Under the pieces are notes generated by a model. That model was not told the origin of the DNA and made no database searches. It saw only the letters and a list, made by a program, of their open reading frames with translations. A stretch of DNA of 64,000 bases from Adiantum capillus-veneris (taxonomy: Eukaryota; Streptophyta; Polypodiopsida; Polypodiales; Pteridaceae), in contig CM043966.1 of the NCBI GenBank assembly GCA_014529385.2, positions 42,131,537 through 42,195,536 on the forward strand, read 5' to 3'. Position numbers and translations under genes: made by a program. Shown piece after piece: positions 30,798-41,219 of this stretch. Position 1 is the stretch's first letter; every line of letters starts with the position of its first letter.

Positions 30798-33090
30798 CTA
30801 CAATATACATGTATACAAATGTTAAAAATAAACTAAGCATTCAAAACTGGTTAAATTGTTTCAAAACATTAAAAAGTGATTCTATATCACTAAAAACTGG
30901 TGTGCACCACTAAAAACTAGTAATGATACATTCAGTAGTATTGTTTTACCTGTGAAAATAATGCACCACAAATACAAATTAGTGTAGAAACTAGTAACCA
31001 TACAAAAAGGTAGAATATTAAGAGGTTGTGTGAGGACAACTTAATAGTGGTGAGAAACCGCATTCAGCGTAACTAAAAAGTGGTTTGGCACGACTTAAAA
31101 GTGAATTCAAACCAGTTGATGGTGATGAACCGCCAATAAAAAATGGTGTGCACTGCTTGAATATGGTGGGCAACGATTAAAAAGTGGTGAGTAAGGACAT
31201 GAAAGTTATGGGGAAGTTCAGAACTAGCACTTAAAAAGTAGCTGGGAGGGACAAAATACTAGGCGACAGACCAGCATTAGCACTAGATAGTAGTCCAACA
31301 CAACTTGAAAGTGGAGGAGATCTTGTGAAAAGTGTTTGATGCCCACTTTAGAGTAGTGAGCGACTAGTTCAAAGTGACCATTCACCAATTAAAATCTAGC
31401 ACTTAAAAAGTAGCTGGGAGGGACAAAATACTAGGCGACAGACCCGCATCAGAACTAGATAGTGGTCCAACACAACTTGGAAGTGGAGGATCTCTTGTGA
31501 AAAGTGCTTGATGACCACTTGAGAGTGGTGAGCAACTAGCTCAAAGTGGGCAGTCACCACTTGAACGCGGATTCTCGTCACTTGAATGCGGTTTCTGACC
31601 ACTTGAAAGCGGGAACTTGCCGCTTGATTGCAGTGACAAGGTTTTAGCTACCACTTGAAAGTGGTGTCTTGCCACTTGGGAGTGGTGCCTCATCACTTGC
31701 ATGGAGTGATGACTGACGTAGTGACTTAGCACATGAAAGTGGTGTCTCACCACTTGACGACCACTTGAAATTAGTGAGCAACTACTTCAAAGTGGGCAGT
31801 CACCACTCGAACGCTGATTCTGGTCACTTGAATGCGGTGTCTGGCCACTTGAAAGTGGGAGTTTGCCGCTTGATTGCAGTGACAAGGTTTAAGCTATCAC
31901 TTGAAAGTGGTATCTCACCACTTGATGACCACTTGAGAATGGTGAGCAACTAGTTCAAAGTGGGCAGTCACCACTTGAACACGGGTTCAAGTGTTTGGCC
32001 ACTTGAAAGTGGTGTCTCACCACTTCCATGGAGTGATGACTAACGTAGTACTTTGCACATGAAAGTGGTGTCTCACCACTTGATGACCACTTGAGAGTGG
32101 TGAGAAACTAGTTCAAAGTGGGCAGTCACCACTTTAACGCGTTTTCTTGTCACTTGAATGCGGTGTCTGGCCACTTGAAAGCGGAAACTTTCCGCTTGAT
32201 TGCAGTGACAAGGTTTTAGTTACTACTTGAAAGTGGTGTCACACCACTTGGGAGTGGTGCCTCACCACTTGCATGGAGTGATGGACTGACGTAGTGCTTA
32301 GCACATGAAAGTGGCTTCTCAACACTTGAATGCGGTCAAACACCATGTGAAAGTGGTTTTTATACGTGTAAGTGTTGTGTGCACCACTCCATTGTGGTGT
32401 GACATCACTTGTAAGTGTTTACTAACAAAATGTGTTCAAACTCCACTAATAATGGTTTTGGTTACCATCATAAGGTGGTGGGCACCATTCGTGCAGCAGC
32501 AGTAAAAAGTCTATGGTACTACTATAACTGTTGCACCATGACTAAAAGCTGTTACATCACTTGGAAAAAGTGAGTTGCATCACCAAAAATGTTTGCACCT
32601 GTAACACCCCTACGAGTTTGTAAAACATGTCTGCTAGCATTGGGTAAACAAGAATTTTTAGTGGGTGAACACCACTTTGTAGGGTTTACGGTGAAGCGTT
32701 GGTGCATTTCTAGTAAAACTTGTTTCTTAAACATTAAAACCTGCTACAAAACATTAAAAACTGGTTTAAAAACACTAAAAAGTGGTGTGGAAACACAAGT
32801 AAAAGTGCTTCAAAAACATTTAGAACTATTGATCAAATTTTAGAAGTGGTTCAGATACAATTAGAGATCAGTATAGTAATGTTTCACCACTTTTTAATGT
32901 TGCAACACCACTAGAAAGTGGTGCAAAAGACCAAAACAAACTGTAGCACTAATAAAAAGAAGTATAGAAACATAATGTTGTGGCAATAATGAGTTGTAGC
33001 ACCAATAAAAAGTGGTATAGAAACATAATGTTGTAGCGGGAATATGAGTTGTAGCACCAATAAAAAGTGCTAAAAAAATTTATCAATTAC
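30798..33090 (-). other. 2.3-kb intron of the HGKG gene, filled with AAGTGGTG repeats
   Basis: Donor CAG|GTAATT (33090) and acceptor TTGTAG (30798) join ...EEPQ to VELYLRF in phase 0. The intron is almost wholly AAGTGGTG/CACTTGAAAGTGGTG words. Higher-order units of about 165-250 bp beginning GACCACTTGA start at 31513, 31759, 31927 and 32095. A 170-base unit (CTAGCACTTAAAAAGTAGCT) is duplicated at about 31223 and 31396. Confidence 0.75.
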
Positions 33091-33824
33091 CTGAGGCTCC
33101 TCAAGAAGGTGGATTGGATGCTTTACATATGAACATCTAGCTAGTCTCTTACTGCAAACATCTTTCTTGTTGGGGGAAACCCTCGTCTCATCCATCCAAA
33201 ATTGAAAGACTATGTCTTTAATAGTTTGAGTGATGTGAGTTCTCCGTGCATCATCTCTATGACACGCAGATGCAGGGAATGAACCATCGGATTCACTTGA
33301 CACTATTAAGTGATGTTTGGCTGAATATAAGTTTCTTTTGTGATCCCCATAAGCTTGGCAGCTTGCGGTATGCTCATGTCAGTGTTTTGCTCCTTGCTTC
33401 CACCATTCACCAACATCATCATTGCTGATTTCTTCACAAAAAACTTGTCTGAAGATCTTGGGACCTTCATATGATTCAAAGTGTTGCGTATGTTTCTCAG
33501 CATAATTGGTTCCAACTGTTTGGATATACTCTGCATAGTAAGGAAGCAAGGATGTTGAAGAAGTTCATCAAAGATTTCCTTCCTACCACTTGCATCCATT
33601 CCCACGGTTAATGTATCAAAGTGTTGTACCATAGATTGACATATCCTTTGTTTCTTTCTTTCATCCATCTCCCCCGTATTGCTTTCCGTCACAAAGTTGA
33701 CCGTTGCCTTACTTTTCTTTCGTTTCTGAGCAGCCCAATATTCCCTCATTAATTTTTTGCGTTGAAGTTGAGCTTCTCTACTCATTGACGATGAGCTGAT
33801 AGACAGTTCTTCATTGTGCTCCAT
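33091..33824 (-). pseudogene. DFAENY/HGKG protein, exon 1
   Basis: ATG at 33824 gives MEHNEELSISSSSMSREAQLQRKKLMREYWAAQKRKKSK, a basic N-terminal segment, then LGITKETYIQPNIT and a stop at 33306. A 2-base frame change restores VSSESDGSFPASACHRDDARRTHITQTIKDIVFQFWMDETRVSPNKKDVCSKRL and HPIHLLEEPQ at the donor. TRVSPNKKDVC..R followed by HPIH is the conserved front part of the same protein family. One frameshift. About 230 residues are encoded; with the following exon the protein would be about 750 residues. Confidence 0.62.
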
Positions 33825-34435
33825 TGTTGCAGTACTTTCAAAGGATTGCTCTACAAGAAATACAATACAAATCATAACTACACGCTATACTTTTAATTAA
33901 TACATGGCACTTCTTGCGCTAATTAGCAAGATACTAACAAAGCATAATAAGTGTTTACATACCTCAAGAAGCATCAAGTAGAAGAGGAACCTATAGAGAT
34001 AGAGTTCGTGAGAGAGAGAGAGAAAGAGTGCTGAGCTGAGAGAGAGAGAGAGAGAGATGAGCGCGAGCTCAGACACAAGAGGAGCCATGCTTAGAGAGAG
34101 AAAGAGAGAGAGAGAGGGGGGCTGAGCGATACAGAAAGCTCATCAAGAGCTCTGTGAGAGAGAGAGAGAGGAGCTAGATAGAGCTCCAAGAGAGATCTCA
34201 GAGACAAAGAAAACTCAAAGCAGAGAGAAAGCTCAGACAGGTTGTAGCGGGAAAGAAGAGGCGGACAATAATCCAGCGTTCAACAGTAAATTACATTTAG
34301 TCTCATTAATTGTGGTACGTTAGGAGACTTAATTGACGTACCTTAGGAGAGTGATATTCTTTTTTAGATTTGAAGCACTTTTAAAACACCCACTTTTAAG
34401 CGCAAAAAAGCAATGTCCTTGACAATACTTTCCAG
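33825..34435. other. Right subterminal region with GA-rich tract
   Basis: Promoter side of the HGKG gene. GA/AGAG-rich blocks (about 34010-34060, 34095-34125, 34155-34175) mirror the CT-rich leader on the left side of the element. Next to the right end is a repeat of GTACGTTAGGAGACTTAATTGACGTACCTTAGGAG (TACGTTAGGAG and TACCTTAGGAG, 34316-34348). No gene seen. Confidence 0.45.
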
Positions 34436-34460
34436 GCCACCTATACATGCTTTCACCCTG
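34436..34460 (-). repeat. Right terminal inverted repeat
   Basis: Inverted copy of the left end. It reads CACCTATACATGCTTTCACC inside the plus strand and ends CCT at 34460. The next bases, GCAGTCTATTACTCC, are copia family A integrase, so the boundary is sharp. Confidence 0.8.
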
Positions 34461-34931
34461 CAGTCTATTACTCCATATGAAGCATGGCATGATAGAAAGC
34501 TTTCTATTGAGCACATGCGTGTTTTTGGCTGTTTGGCATATGCTTTGGTGTCACAAACACAGCACAGAAAATTGGATGATAAGGCTGTCAAGTGTATTTT
34601 TTTTGGTTATAGTGCTGAAAGAAAAGGTTACATGTTGTATCATCCGCAAACAAAACGTATTCTGGTTTCACGGGATCTAGTGTTTGTGGAAGATTCTGTT
34701 CAGTCCTTGCTGTACTAGTGACAATAATGTAAGCTCACAGGACATTTATGACACTCTATTGCCTCTTTTTAGTGGTGGAAATACAAACGTAAGTTCCAAT
34801 GAGGCAAATGTACAGCCTATGGGGGTTTTTGAAAATGTTATAGATCAGCCTATTATTGATGCAAATGTACAGCCTATGGGGGTTTTTGAAAATGTTACAG
34901 ATCAGCCTATTACTGATGCAGATGTACATGA
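34461..34931 (+). pseudogene. Copia family A copy 2: integrase tail (left part)
   Basis: Resumes at GTCTATTACTCC, the same point as base 884 of copy 1. It encodes SITPYEAWHDRKLSIEHMRVFGCLAYALVSQTQ and KCIFFGYSAER, then the VQPMGVFENVTDQPITDA repeats. It is interrupted at 34932 by a younger copia insertion and continues at 39063. Copy 1 has the same VQPMG repeats. One frame break follows at 34717 (stop TAG). The 5' half of the element is missing, cut by the right end of the TIR element. Confidence 0.9.
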
Positions 34932-35123
34932 TGTTGGGGTATAAAGCCCAATGTGGTCGCCCAGGTAAGTGGGCGGGCCGCCAGGTATGTACACATATTC
35001 TTTTGTAAAAACCTAATAAGAACTCACTATGCTCTACACATTACAGTAGAGTGAGTTCACCATATCGTCGTGCTCTTCTTCTCGCACTCTCTCTTGCATC
35101 GCACTTCCGCTCGTACTCCTTCA
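34932..35123 (+). repeat. 5' LTR of the young copia
   Basis: 192 bp, TG...CA. Ends CTCCTTCA, followed by AC and the primer site. Confidence 0.95.
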
Positions 35124-35125
35124 AC

Positions 35126-35137
35126 TGGTATCAGAGC
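35126..35137 (+). promoter_or_regulatory. Initiator-Met tRNA primer binding site of the young copia
   Basis: TGGTATCAGAGC, two bases after the LTR. Perfect match to the usual plant copia site. Confidence 0.93.
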
Positions 35138-36178
35138 TCAGATCGAGGCTCGGGGCAGCATTTGCAAGTAGCCAGAGTCACCTGCTCAGATTGGAGTGAA
35201 ATTCGATAGACGAAGACACGGCCCCAAATTTTGAGGTCATCTCGGCCACCGTTTGGCTTCGACAAAGTTTTACGCAGGCCATTTTCGACTATGTGGTCTC
35301 GGCGGGTGCAGATCCAACTCTGCAAATTTGGGGTTTCGGCCTATGACTGCAAGTGTTGAGGATATCTACACTTCCAGAGTGCTGATTTGTGGCTGTCTAC
35401 ACAAAAAAGGACGGCTCACAGTTCTTGGAGGCATGTCACATACGACACGGGCGCACCTACACACAGACTGTAGGCGACATCCACTAGTTCATCAGGTAGC
35501 TTGTGTTTGCTGCTTGATATTCCAGATTTCATCCTGACATTGCAGGTACTTCCACATGGGATGTATTGTCAGAGATGATGTATGTCTGTTGAGGGTTTGT
35601 TGACTGTGAGTCACGCAACAAACAACCGTCGCAGCGGTTACAGCATATAGTGGGAAATTTGTGGATGTATGACTTTGTGGAAAATCTATGTATTTTCAGA
35701 TTTATTGCAGCCTTTGTTGAGGGTCGAGTGAGGTTTTATTGAGCTGTGGGATTCTCGAATGTTGAGATCCTTTCGGTGATACAGGTCTTGGAGCGATCCC
35801 TCGAGCACCCTTAGCTAGGCAGCTAGGATGTATTGACTATGAGTTAGACAGTTGGGATTGCATCTTTGCTTTACTGCTGTTGAGGCATTATCGCAGTCTA
35901 TGCTTACAGGATAGTGGCAGGACAGTGAGAGACAGTACAGGTGCAGGACAGGTTTACCAACAGCTTATAGTGTTAGAGAGACAGTGGTTTTTTGAGCTGT
36001 TTTTGGTCTGTTTTTTAGTACACCAGAGCCAGTTTACAAAGGAGACTCTGCCAAAATTTCTGTAGAATCTGAAGCTTTCTTGGTTCATTTGACAGGTTGA
36101 TATTGGTTCAGAGGTCAGTTTACAGGGGAAACTCTGTCGAATGTTTCCCAGGAAAGTAAACTACTGTGAAGCGTAGCT
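35138..36178 (+). other. Long untranslated leader of the young copia
   Basis: About 1 kb between primer site and gag ATG, without a convincing ORF. Such leaders carry packaging signals. The segment CAGTTTACAAAGGAGACTCTG (36029) is loosely repeated at 36116 (CAGTTTACAGGGGAAACTCTG). Confidence 0.6.
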
Positions 36179-38291
36179 ATGGCTGGATCACAGGACACTG
36201 CTCTTTACAATATCAAGAAGCTCGATGGAACCAATTTCCCATTGTGGAAGAAGCAGATTTGGCACGTGTTGGTACAAAAGAAGCAGAGAAAACCTATAAA
36301 GCTCAAGGGGATAAAACCACAAGATATGGACGAAGATGAATGGAGCGAAATGGATGAATTGGCACTTTCTACCATTATGCTGACTTTGGCAGAAAGCGTT
36401 TACTTCAATGTAGCAGATGAGATGGACAAAGCTGAGTGATCTTTATGAGAAGCAGAGTGCAGCTTCACAGGTATACTGGCTTAAGAAGCTTGTTGACTTG
36501 AAGATGAAAGAAGGGACACCTATGTCGAATCATCTGAATGAATTCAACACCATCTACAGTCAGTTGTCAGCTCAAGGTGTCAAGTTTGATGAACCTGTTA
36601 GAGCTATGTTCCTGTTGATCACATTGCCGGAAAGTTGGGACACTTTTCGCAGAGCTTTGAGTAATTATGCACCTCCAGATGGTTTGAACATAGAAGGTGT
36701 AGAAGGCAGTCTGCTTACTGAAGAAACCAATAGAAAGACAATGGAAAAAGGCAAAGGAACAACCTTAGTTGTCAGGGGAAGGACCAAAGAAAATTACAAA
36801 GGTGGAAAGAGGAATCAGTCTCGTAGCAAGTCCCGCAGTGCTAAAGGCAAGAATTACATAGAATGCTACCATTGTGGCAAGAAGGGTCACATGAAAAGAG
36901 ACTGTAGAGAATGGAAAGCAGAAAAAGGCAAAGAGAAAGCTGAAGACCATGGTGAGAAGAACAAGTCCTCAATGAAGATTCAAGAAATAAATGTGACAAA
37001 CACTATTGCAGAGGATGACAGTCTAGTGTCAGGAGACATCTACTTCTTGAAGAATACAATGGACTCAGCTCTTCTTACAACATCTGATGGAAATGCACTG
37101 AGTGACTGGATTATAGACTCAGGGGCATCACTTCATGTGTCTCCAAACAAGGAGTGGTTTACCTCTTATGTGACCACTAAAGATCATGTTCGGCTAGGCA
37201 ATGGGCAGACATGTGAGATCTTAGGTGTTGGAGATGTTCAATTGAAGTTTCAGAATGGCTCTTCTTTCACGCTGAAGAATGTGAGACATGTTCCCGCAAT
37301 TACAAAGAGCTTGATCAGCACATGTTTACTTGATGATGCTGGCTACGTCACCACTTTTGGACAAAACAAGTGGAAGATATCCAAGGGTTCGATGACAATA
37401 GCACATGGAGTAAAGTCTGGAGGACTTTACATGATTTATGTATCAAATGTCTCTAAAAATGTAATCAATGTAACCGAGCAGCCGAACGTTTCTTTGTGGC
37501 ATAGCCGGTTAGGACATATGTCCAAGAAGGGAATGGAAATCTTGTCTCGTTCTGGTTATCTGCCTGGCTTTTCATTTAATGATTTTGAATTTTGTGAACA
37601 ATATTGTCTGTATGGTAAGCAAACACAGCAGCCACATAAGCATAGAAGCAGTAGAAGAGATACACAGTTGGCACTTGTTCATAGTGATTTGTGTGGACCT
37701 ATGCCTAACCTATCTCTAGGGGGAGCTTCTTACTTTATGACATTTATAGATGATTACTCGAGGAAAGTATGGGTTTACTTTCTCAAGCACAAGGATGAAG
37801 CGTTTAGTGTTTTCAAAACGTTTGTGACACTTGTGGAGAATCAGAGTGGCAAGAAGCTTAAATGCTTACGCACTAACAATGGTGGAGAGTATGTTTCAAA
37901 GGCCTTTCATGACTTTTGTGAGTCAAAAGGTATAAAACGTGAACTTACTGCTCCTTACAATCCTCCTCAAAATGGTGTTGCTGAGAGGATGAATATGACC
38001 ATACAAGAGAAGGTCAGAAGTATGTTGTCTAATGCACAGCTGCCAAATGGGTTTTGGGCTGAAGCTGTATCAACAGCTGTTCATCTTATAAATAGATCTC
38101 CTAGCAAGGTTTTGCAGAAGGATTCAGTGCCAGAGATGGTATGGTCAGGCAAAATGCCCTCATACAAGCATCTCAGAGTCTTTGTCTGTGAGGAATATAC
38201 TCACGTTCCAAAGGAATTTAGGAACAAACTTGAGCCAAAGAGTCGAAAGTGCATCTTTCTAGGCTATGGTAATTCTGGTGAGATGGGGTAA
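36179..38291 (+). pseudogene. gag-pol: Young copia gag - protease - integrase (frameshifted)
   Basis: ATG 36179 (MAGSQDTALYNIKKLDGTNFPLWKKQ) opens gag. A frame change at about 36420-36440 joins it to TKLSDLYEKQSAASQVYWLKKLVDLKMKEG. CCHC knuckle CYHCGKKGHMKRDC at about 36867. Protease: WIIDSGASLHVS. Pre-integrase finger: WHSRLGHMSKKGMEIL. Integrase: VHSDLCGP (first Asp), RTNNGGEYVS where the second catalytic Asp is Asn, and QNGVAERMN (Glu). The frame ends at 38290 after LGYGNSGEMG. Integrase is therefore inactive by the D to N change. About 700 residues are covered. Confidence 0.92.
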
Positions 38292-38865
38292 AGACTTTGG
38301 GATCCCGAATCCAGAAAGGTTGTCTGCAGCAATGATGTTCACTTTAATGAATCCAAATATCATTCTAAACCAGAGAGGGTTGAGGAGATTAGAAGAGTTG
38401 TCTTCCAAGAAGATGGACCTGCACGTGCAAGACAAAATTTCAGGGCTCAAGAGGAGCAAGGACAGGATAGATTGGAACCACAGGTTGTGGTTGAGCCTGA
38501 GCCACCTATTGTGCGTAGATCTGGATGTATCACCCAACCTCCTGATAGGTTTGTTCCATCTATGAACTATGTCATGTTGACTGATTGCAATGAGCCTTCA
38601 TGTTACAAGGAAGCACTGCATATGAAGGACTCCGAGAATTGGCAATTGGCCATGCAGTCAGAGATGACAGCTCTGCATAAAAACCAGACATGGAAGCTAG
38701 TTAAATTAACACAGGGAAAAAAGGACTTCCCTCAGAGAGCTTTGTGCATTTTCGCAAGCAGTTAGGTGTAGGGTAGTACATCACTTCTCTACATCTCTTG
38801 TATATTAGCTTGTATAGTAGCTTCTCTCACACTTAAAGTACCACATTGGACTTTAAGTGGGAGGT
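38292..38865 (+). pseudogene. Remnant linker and start of reverse transcriptase of the young copia
   Basis: In another frame: RLWDPESRKVVCSNDVHFNESK, then VRRSGCITQPPDRFVPSMNYVML, EALHMKDSENWQLAMQSEM and NQTWKLVKLTQGKK. This is the region just before reverse transcriptase. After GKK the sequence jumps to non-coding 3' DNA, so nearly all of reverse transcriptase and RNase H has been deleted. Purine tract precedes the 3' LTR. Confidence 0.85.
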
Positions 38866-39057
38866 TGTTGGGGTATAAAGCCCAATGTGGTCGCCCAAGT
38901 AAGTGGGCGGGCCGCCAGGTATGTACACATATTCTTTTGTAAAAACCTAATAAGAACTCACTATGCTCTACACATTACAGTAGAGTGAGTTCACCATATC
39001 GTCGTGCTCTTCTTCTCGCACTCTCTCTCGCGTCGCACTTCCGCTCGTACTCCTTCA
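38866..39057 (+). repeat. 3' LTR of the young copia
   Basis: 192 bp. Differs from the 5' LTR at CCCAAGTAAG versus CCCAGGTAAG and at CTCGCGTCGC versus CTTGCATCGC. Confidence 0.95.
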
Positions 39058-39062
39058 CATGA

Positions 39063-40560
39063 TGTACTTGATGAGGAAAGGGCTGAAAATGAGCAGGCTA
39101 CAAGTATGCCAAAATGGCTGGTGCACACTTTGCGTGACAATAAGTTGGATGCACCTTTGTCTAGTCGTACTCATTCAGGCTCTCGCCATGCATCTTATGT
39201 ATCAGATTGTTATGCTTTGGCTATGTCTAGCTTACATGATGTTGAGGAGACTCTGTCTTTTGATGAAGCACAAAATTTAGAAAATTCGATGGCTGCCATG
39301 TAATCAGAGTATGATGCACTTATAGAAAATGACACATGGACTTTATGTGATTTGCCTCTTGATAAAAAGGCCATTGGTACGAAGTGGGTTTACAAGTTGA
39401 AACGCAAGCCGGATGGTGATATTGATTGCCATAAGGCTCAACTTGTTACAAAGGGTTGTGCACAACAAAAAGGCATAGATTATGAAGAGACTTTTGCTCC
39501 CACTTGTCGTACGCATACTATGCGTTTTCTATGTGCATTGGCAACTCATTTTGGTTGGGATGTACATCAATCAGACATTTTTACTGCTTTCTTGAATGGT
39601 GACATATTTGAGGAAGTTTATGTAACGCAACCTCGCGGTTTTGTCATAAAAGGACAAGAGGACAAAGTTTGCAGATGTAAGAAGGCTTTGTATGGGCTAA
39701 AGCAATCTCCTCGTGCTTGGTATGAGAAAGCTGACACTCATTTGGTCAAACGAGGCTTTCGTAACAATCCAATAGAAAGCACATTGTATGTAAAGCGTGA
39801 GGGTGATGTACTTCTCATTGTGGTTCGTTATGTTGATGATTTGCTGATCATTAGACCAAATGAGAGACATATTGCTGAATTTAAGGCTGACTTGAATGCT
39901 ACTTTCAAGATGAAAGATTTGGGGCTGTTGCATCATTACGTGGGTTTACAGTTTAAGCAGTGTGATGGTGGTATTGCCTTGTGTCATAAAAGTTACATAG
40001 AGTGTTAGCTATGTAAGTTTGGACTTGGGGATTGCAAACGTATTGTCACTCCCCTAGAAATAGGTTTGAAGTGAGTCTACATGATGCTGGCGATCTTGCT
40101 AATGTAACTCTTTATCAAATTGTTGTTGGCTGCCTTATTTATGTATGCAACATGAGGCTAGATATTCAGTTTGCAGTCTCACAGGTCAGCAGATTTATGC
40201 ATAGCCCAGGGTCTAAGCATTGGCAGGCTGTCAAAAGGATTTTCTGCTACCTTAGTGGCACTTTACATATTGGCTTGTTTTATCCCAAGGGGGGATCATT
40301 GCCGCCAGACTTACATGATTTTCGGACTCAGATTGGGTTGGTTGTTTTGACACGCGAGTGTCCACAAGTGGTTTTTGTTTCATGCTTGGCAGTTCATGTA
40401 TATCATGGTTGAGAAAGAGCAACTTACTGTGGCCACTTCCAGTTGTGAGATTGAGTATAGGGCAGTCTTCTCAGCTACAATTGAGTGTGTATGGAGCCAA
40501 TGGTCTCCTGATTCATTGGACTATGACATATACTGCTAACTCTGGTGGTATAGGACACTA
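39063..40560 (+). pseudogene. Copia family A copy 2: reverse transcriptase and RNase H (right part)
   Basis: Continues copy 2 after the insertion. HDVLDEERAENEQ to ENSMAAM, then TAA at 39301-39303 where copy 1 (1595) has CAA. Reverse transcriptase follows: KAIGTKWVYKLKRKPDGDI, DIFTAFLNGD, ALYGLKQSPRAWY and VRYVDDLLI with the catalytic pair intact. A stop at about 40006 (TAG), a frame change, then YQIVVGCLIYVCN and SQVSRFMHSPGS. RNase H remnant: [17 protein letters not shown] (about 40420). The 3' LTR is not found. Pseudogene of a family present twice in this window. Confidence 0.92.
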
Positions 40561-41219
40561 GAATAGGGAGTATCTGGATGAAGGTAGGCATAAGAAATGT
40601 TGTTTAGTTTCATAAATTTTTCTTTTACTATGTAATATTTTTGACACAGAATAATAATCACTTTTTTTTACAAGTATGATTTGCAGATTCTTATCTTTGC
40701 AACTGAGGACAATTTCTTTCTAATGAAGAGGTATGTAATGGAATTCATATTTTATTATTTAATGCAGTTGACACGTGGAAAAAGCTAATCGAGCTATGAA
40801 CTATGGCACAAGATATATAATTTTTGTACATTTTGTATTATTCAAGTACTTTTTATGAGCTTTGGCCATTTATGACGGTCCGGCCAGTTTGTACTCATTT
40901 TGAGCATTCAAGAAATCTATAAGTAAATACGTGCAAGAGGAAATTGCTCACTCTTGTCTGCATTGTTCTTCTCTCCTCTCCTCTCCTCTCTTCTCTCTTG
41001 TTGTGCCGACGTAGCACTTCCCTCTAAGAGGTGCGTCTGCACGTGCTCTCTCATTCTATCTCGCTCTCTGTCTCTCTCTGTTCACGTTTAGCACAATTAT
41101 GGTTCATGTGATTATCCAAGTATACAATTTTGTCAATTTATGGCTTGAAATATATTGATTTCTCTATTTTGCAGGGCTCTCCAAGTTTTTAATTATAACA
41201 CACTTACTTCCGTTATCCA
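40561..41219. other. Spacer, no gene seen
   Basis: AT-rich DNA with a CT-rich microsatellite-like tract (about 40970-41090). GTATGT-type donors and CAG acceptors occur but no supported exon. Confidence 0.5.

Larger units (their letters stand above)
5445..34460. mobile_element. Candidate large DNA transposon with 23-bp perfect terminal inverted repeats
   Basis: The left end (5445-5467) begins AGGGTGAAAGCATGTATAGG and the right end (34460-34438) reads identically for 23 bases on the opposite strand. Weaker inverted similarity continues inward for about 80 bases (for example TTTTTGGGG..TGGGTGGTTTA on the left against TTTTTTGCGC..TGGGTGTTTTA on the right). The right repeat ends exactly where copia family A sequence resumes, as expected for a true element end. 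Without the gypsy insertion the unit is about 11.4 kb. It encloses three genes: basic coiled-coil protein, FCP1-like phosphatase, and a convergent DFAENY/HGKG protein. All non-coding parts carry the AAGTGGTG word. A 5-bp target duplication is only suggestive (GTAGT left, GCAGT right). The superfamily is not one I can name. Confidence 0.68.
34932..39057 (+). mobile_element. Young copia element with 192-bp LTRs and CATGA target duplication
   Basis: LTRs 34932-35123 and 38866-39057 are each 192 bp, begin TGTTGGGGTATAAAG, end CTCCTTCA and differ at about three positions. CATGA occurs at 34927-34931 and again at 39058-39062; the uninterrupted site exists in copy 1 (GTACATGATGTACTTG). Primer site TGGTATCAGAGC at 35126-35137 and purine tract AGTGGGAGG before 38866. 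The inside holds gag, protease and integrase, but reverse transcriptase and RNase H are almost absent, so the copy is non-autonomous. Confidence 0.95.

Noticed and set aside
31215-32330. CRISPR array, suggested by the short repeats
   Set aside because: The repeats are of both orientations, degenerate, irregularly spaced and lie in a eukaryotic intron; no cas gene is present.
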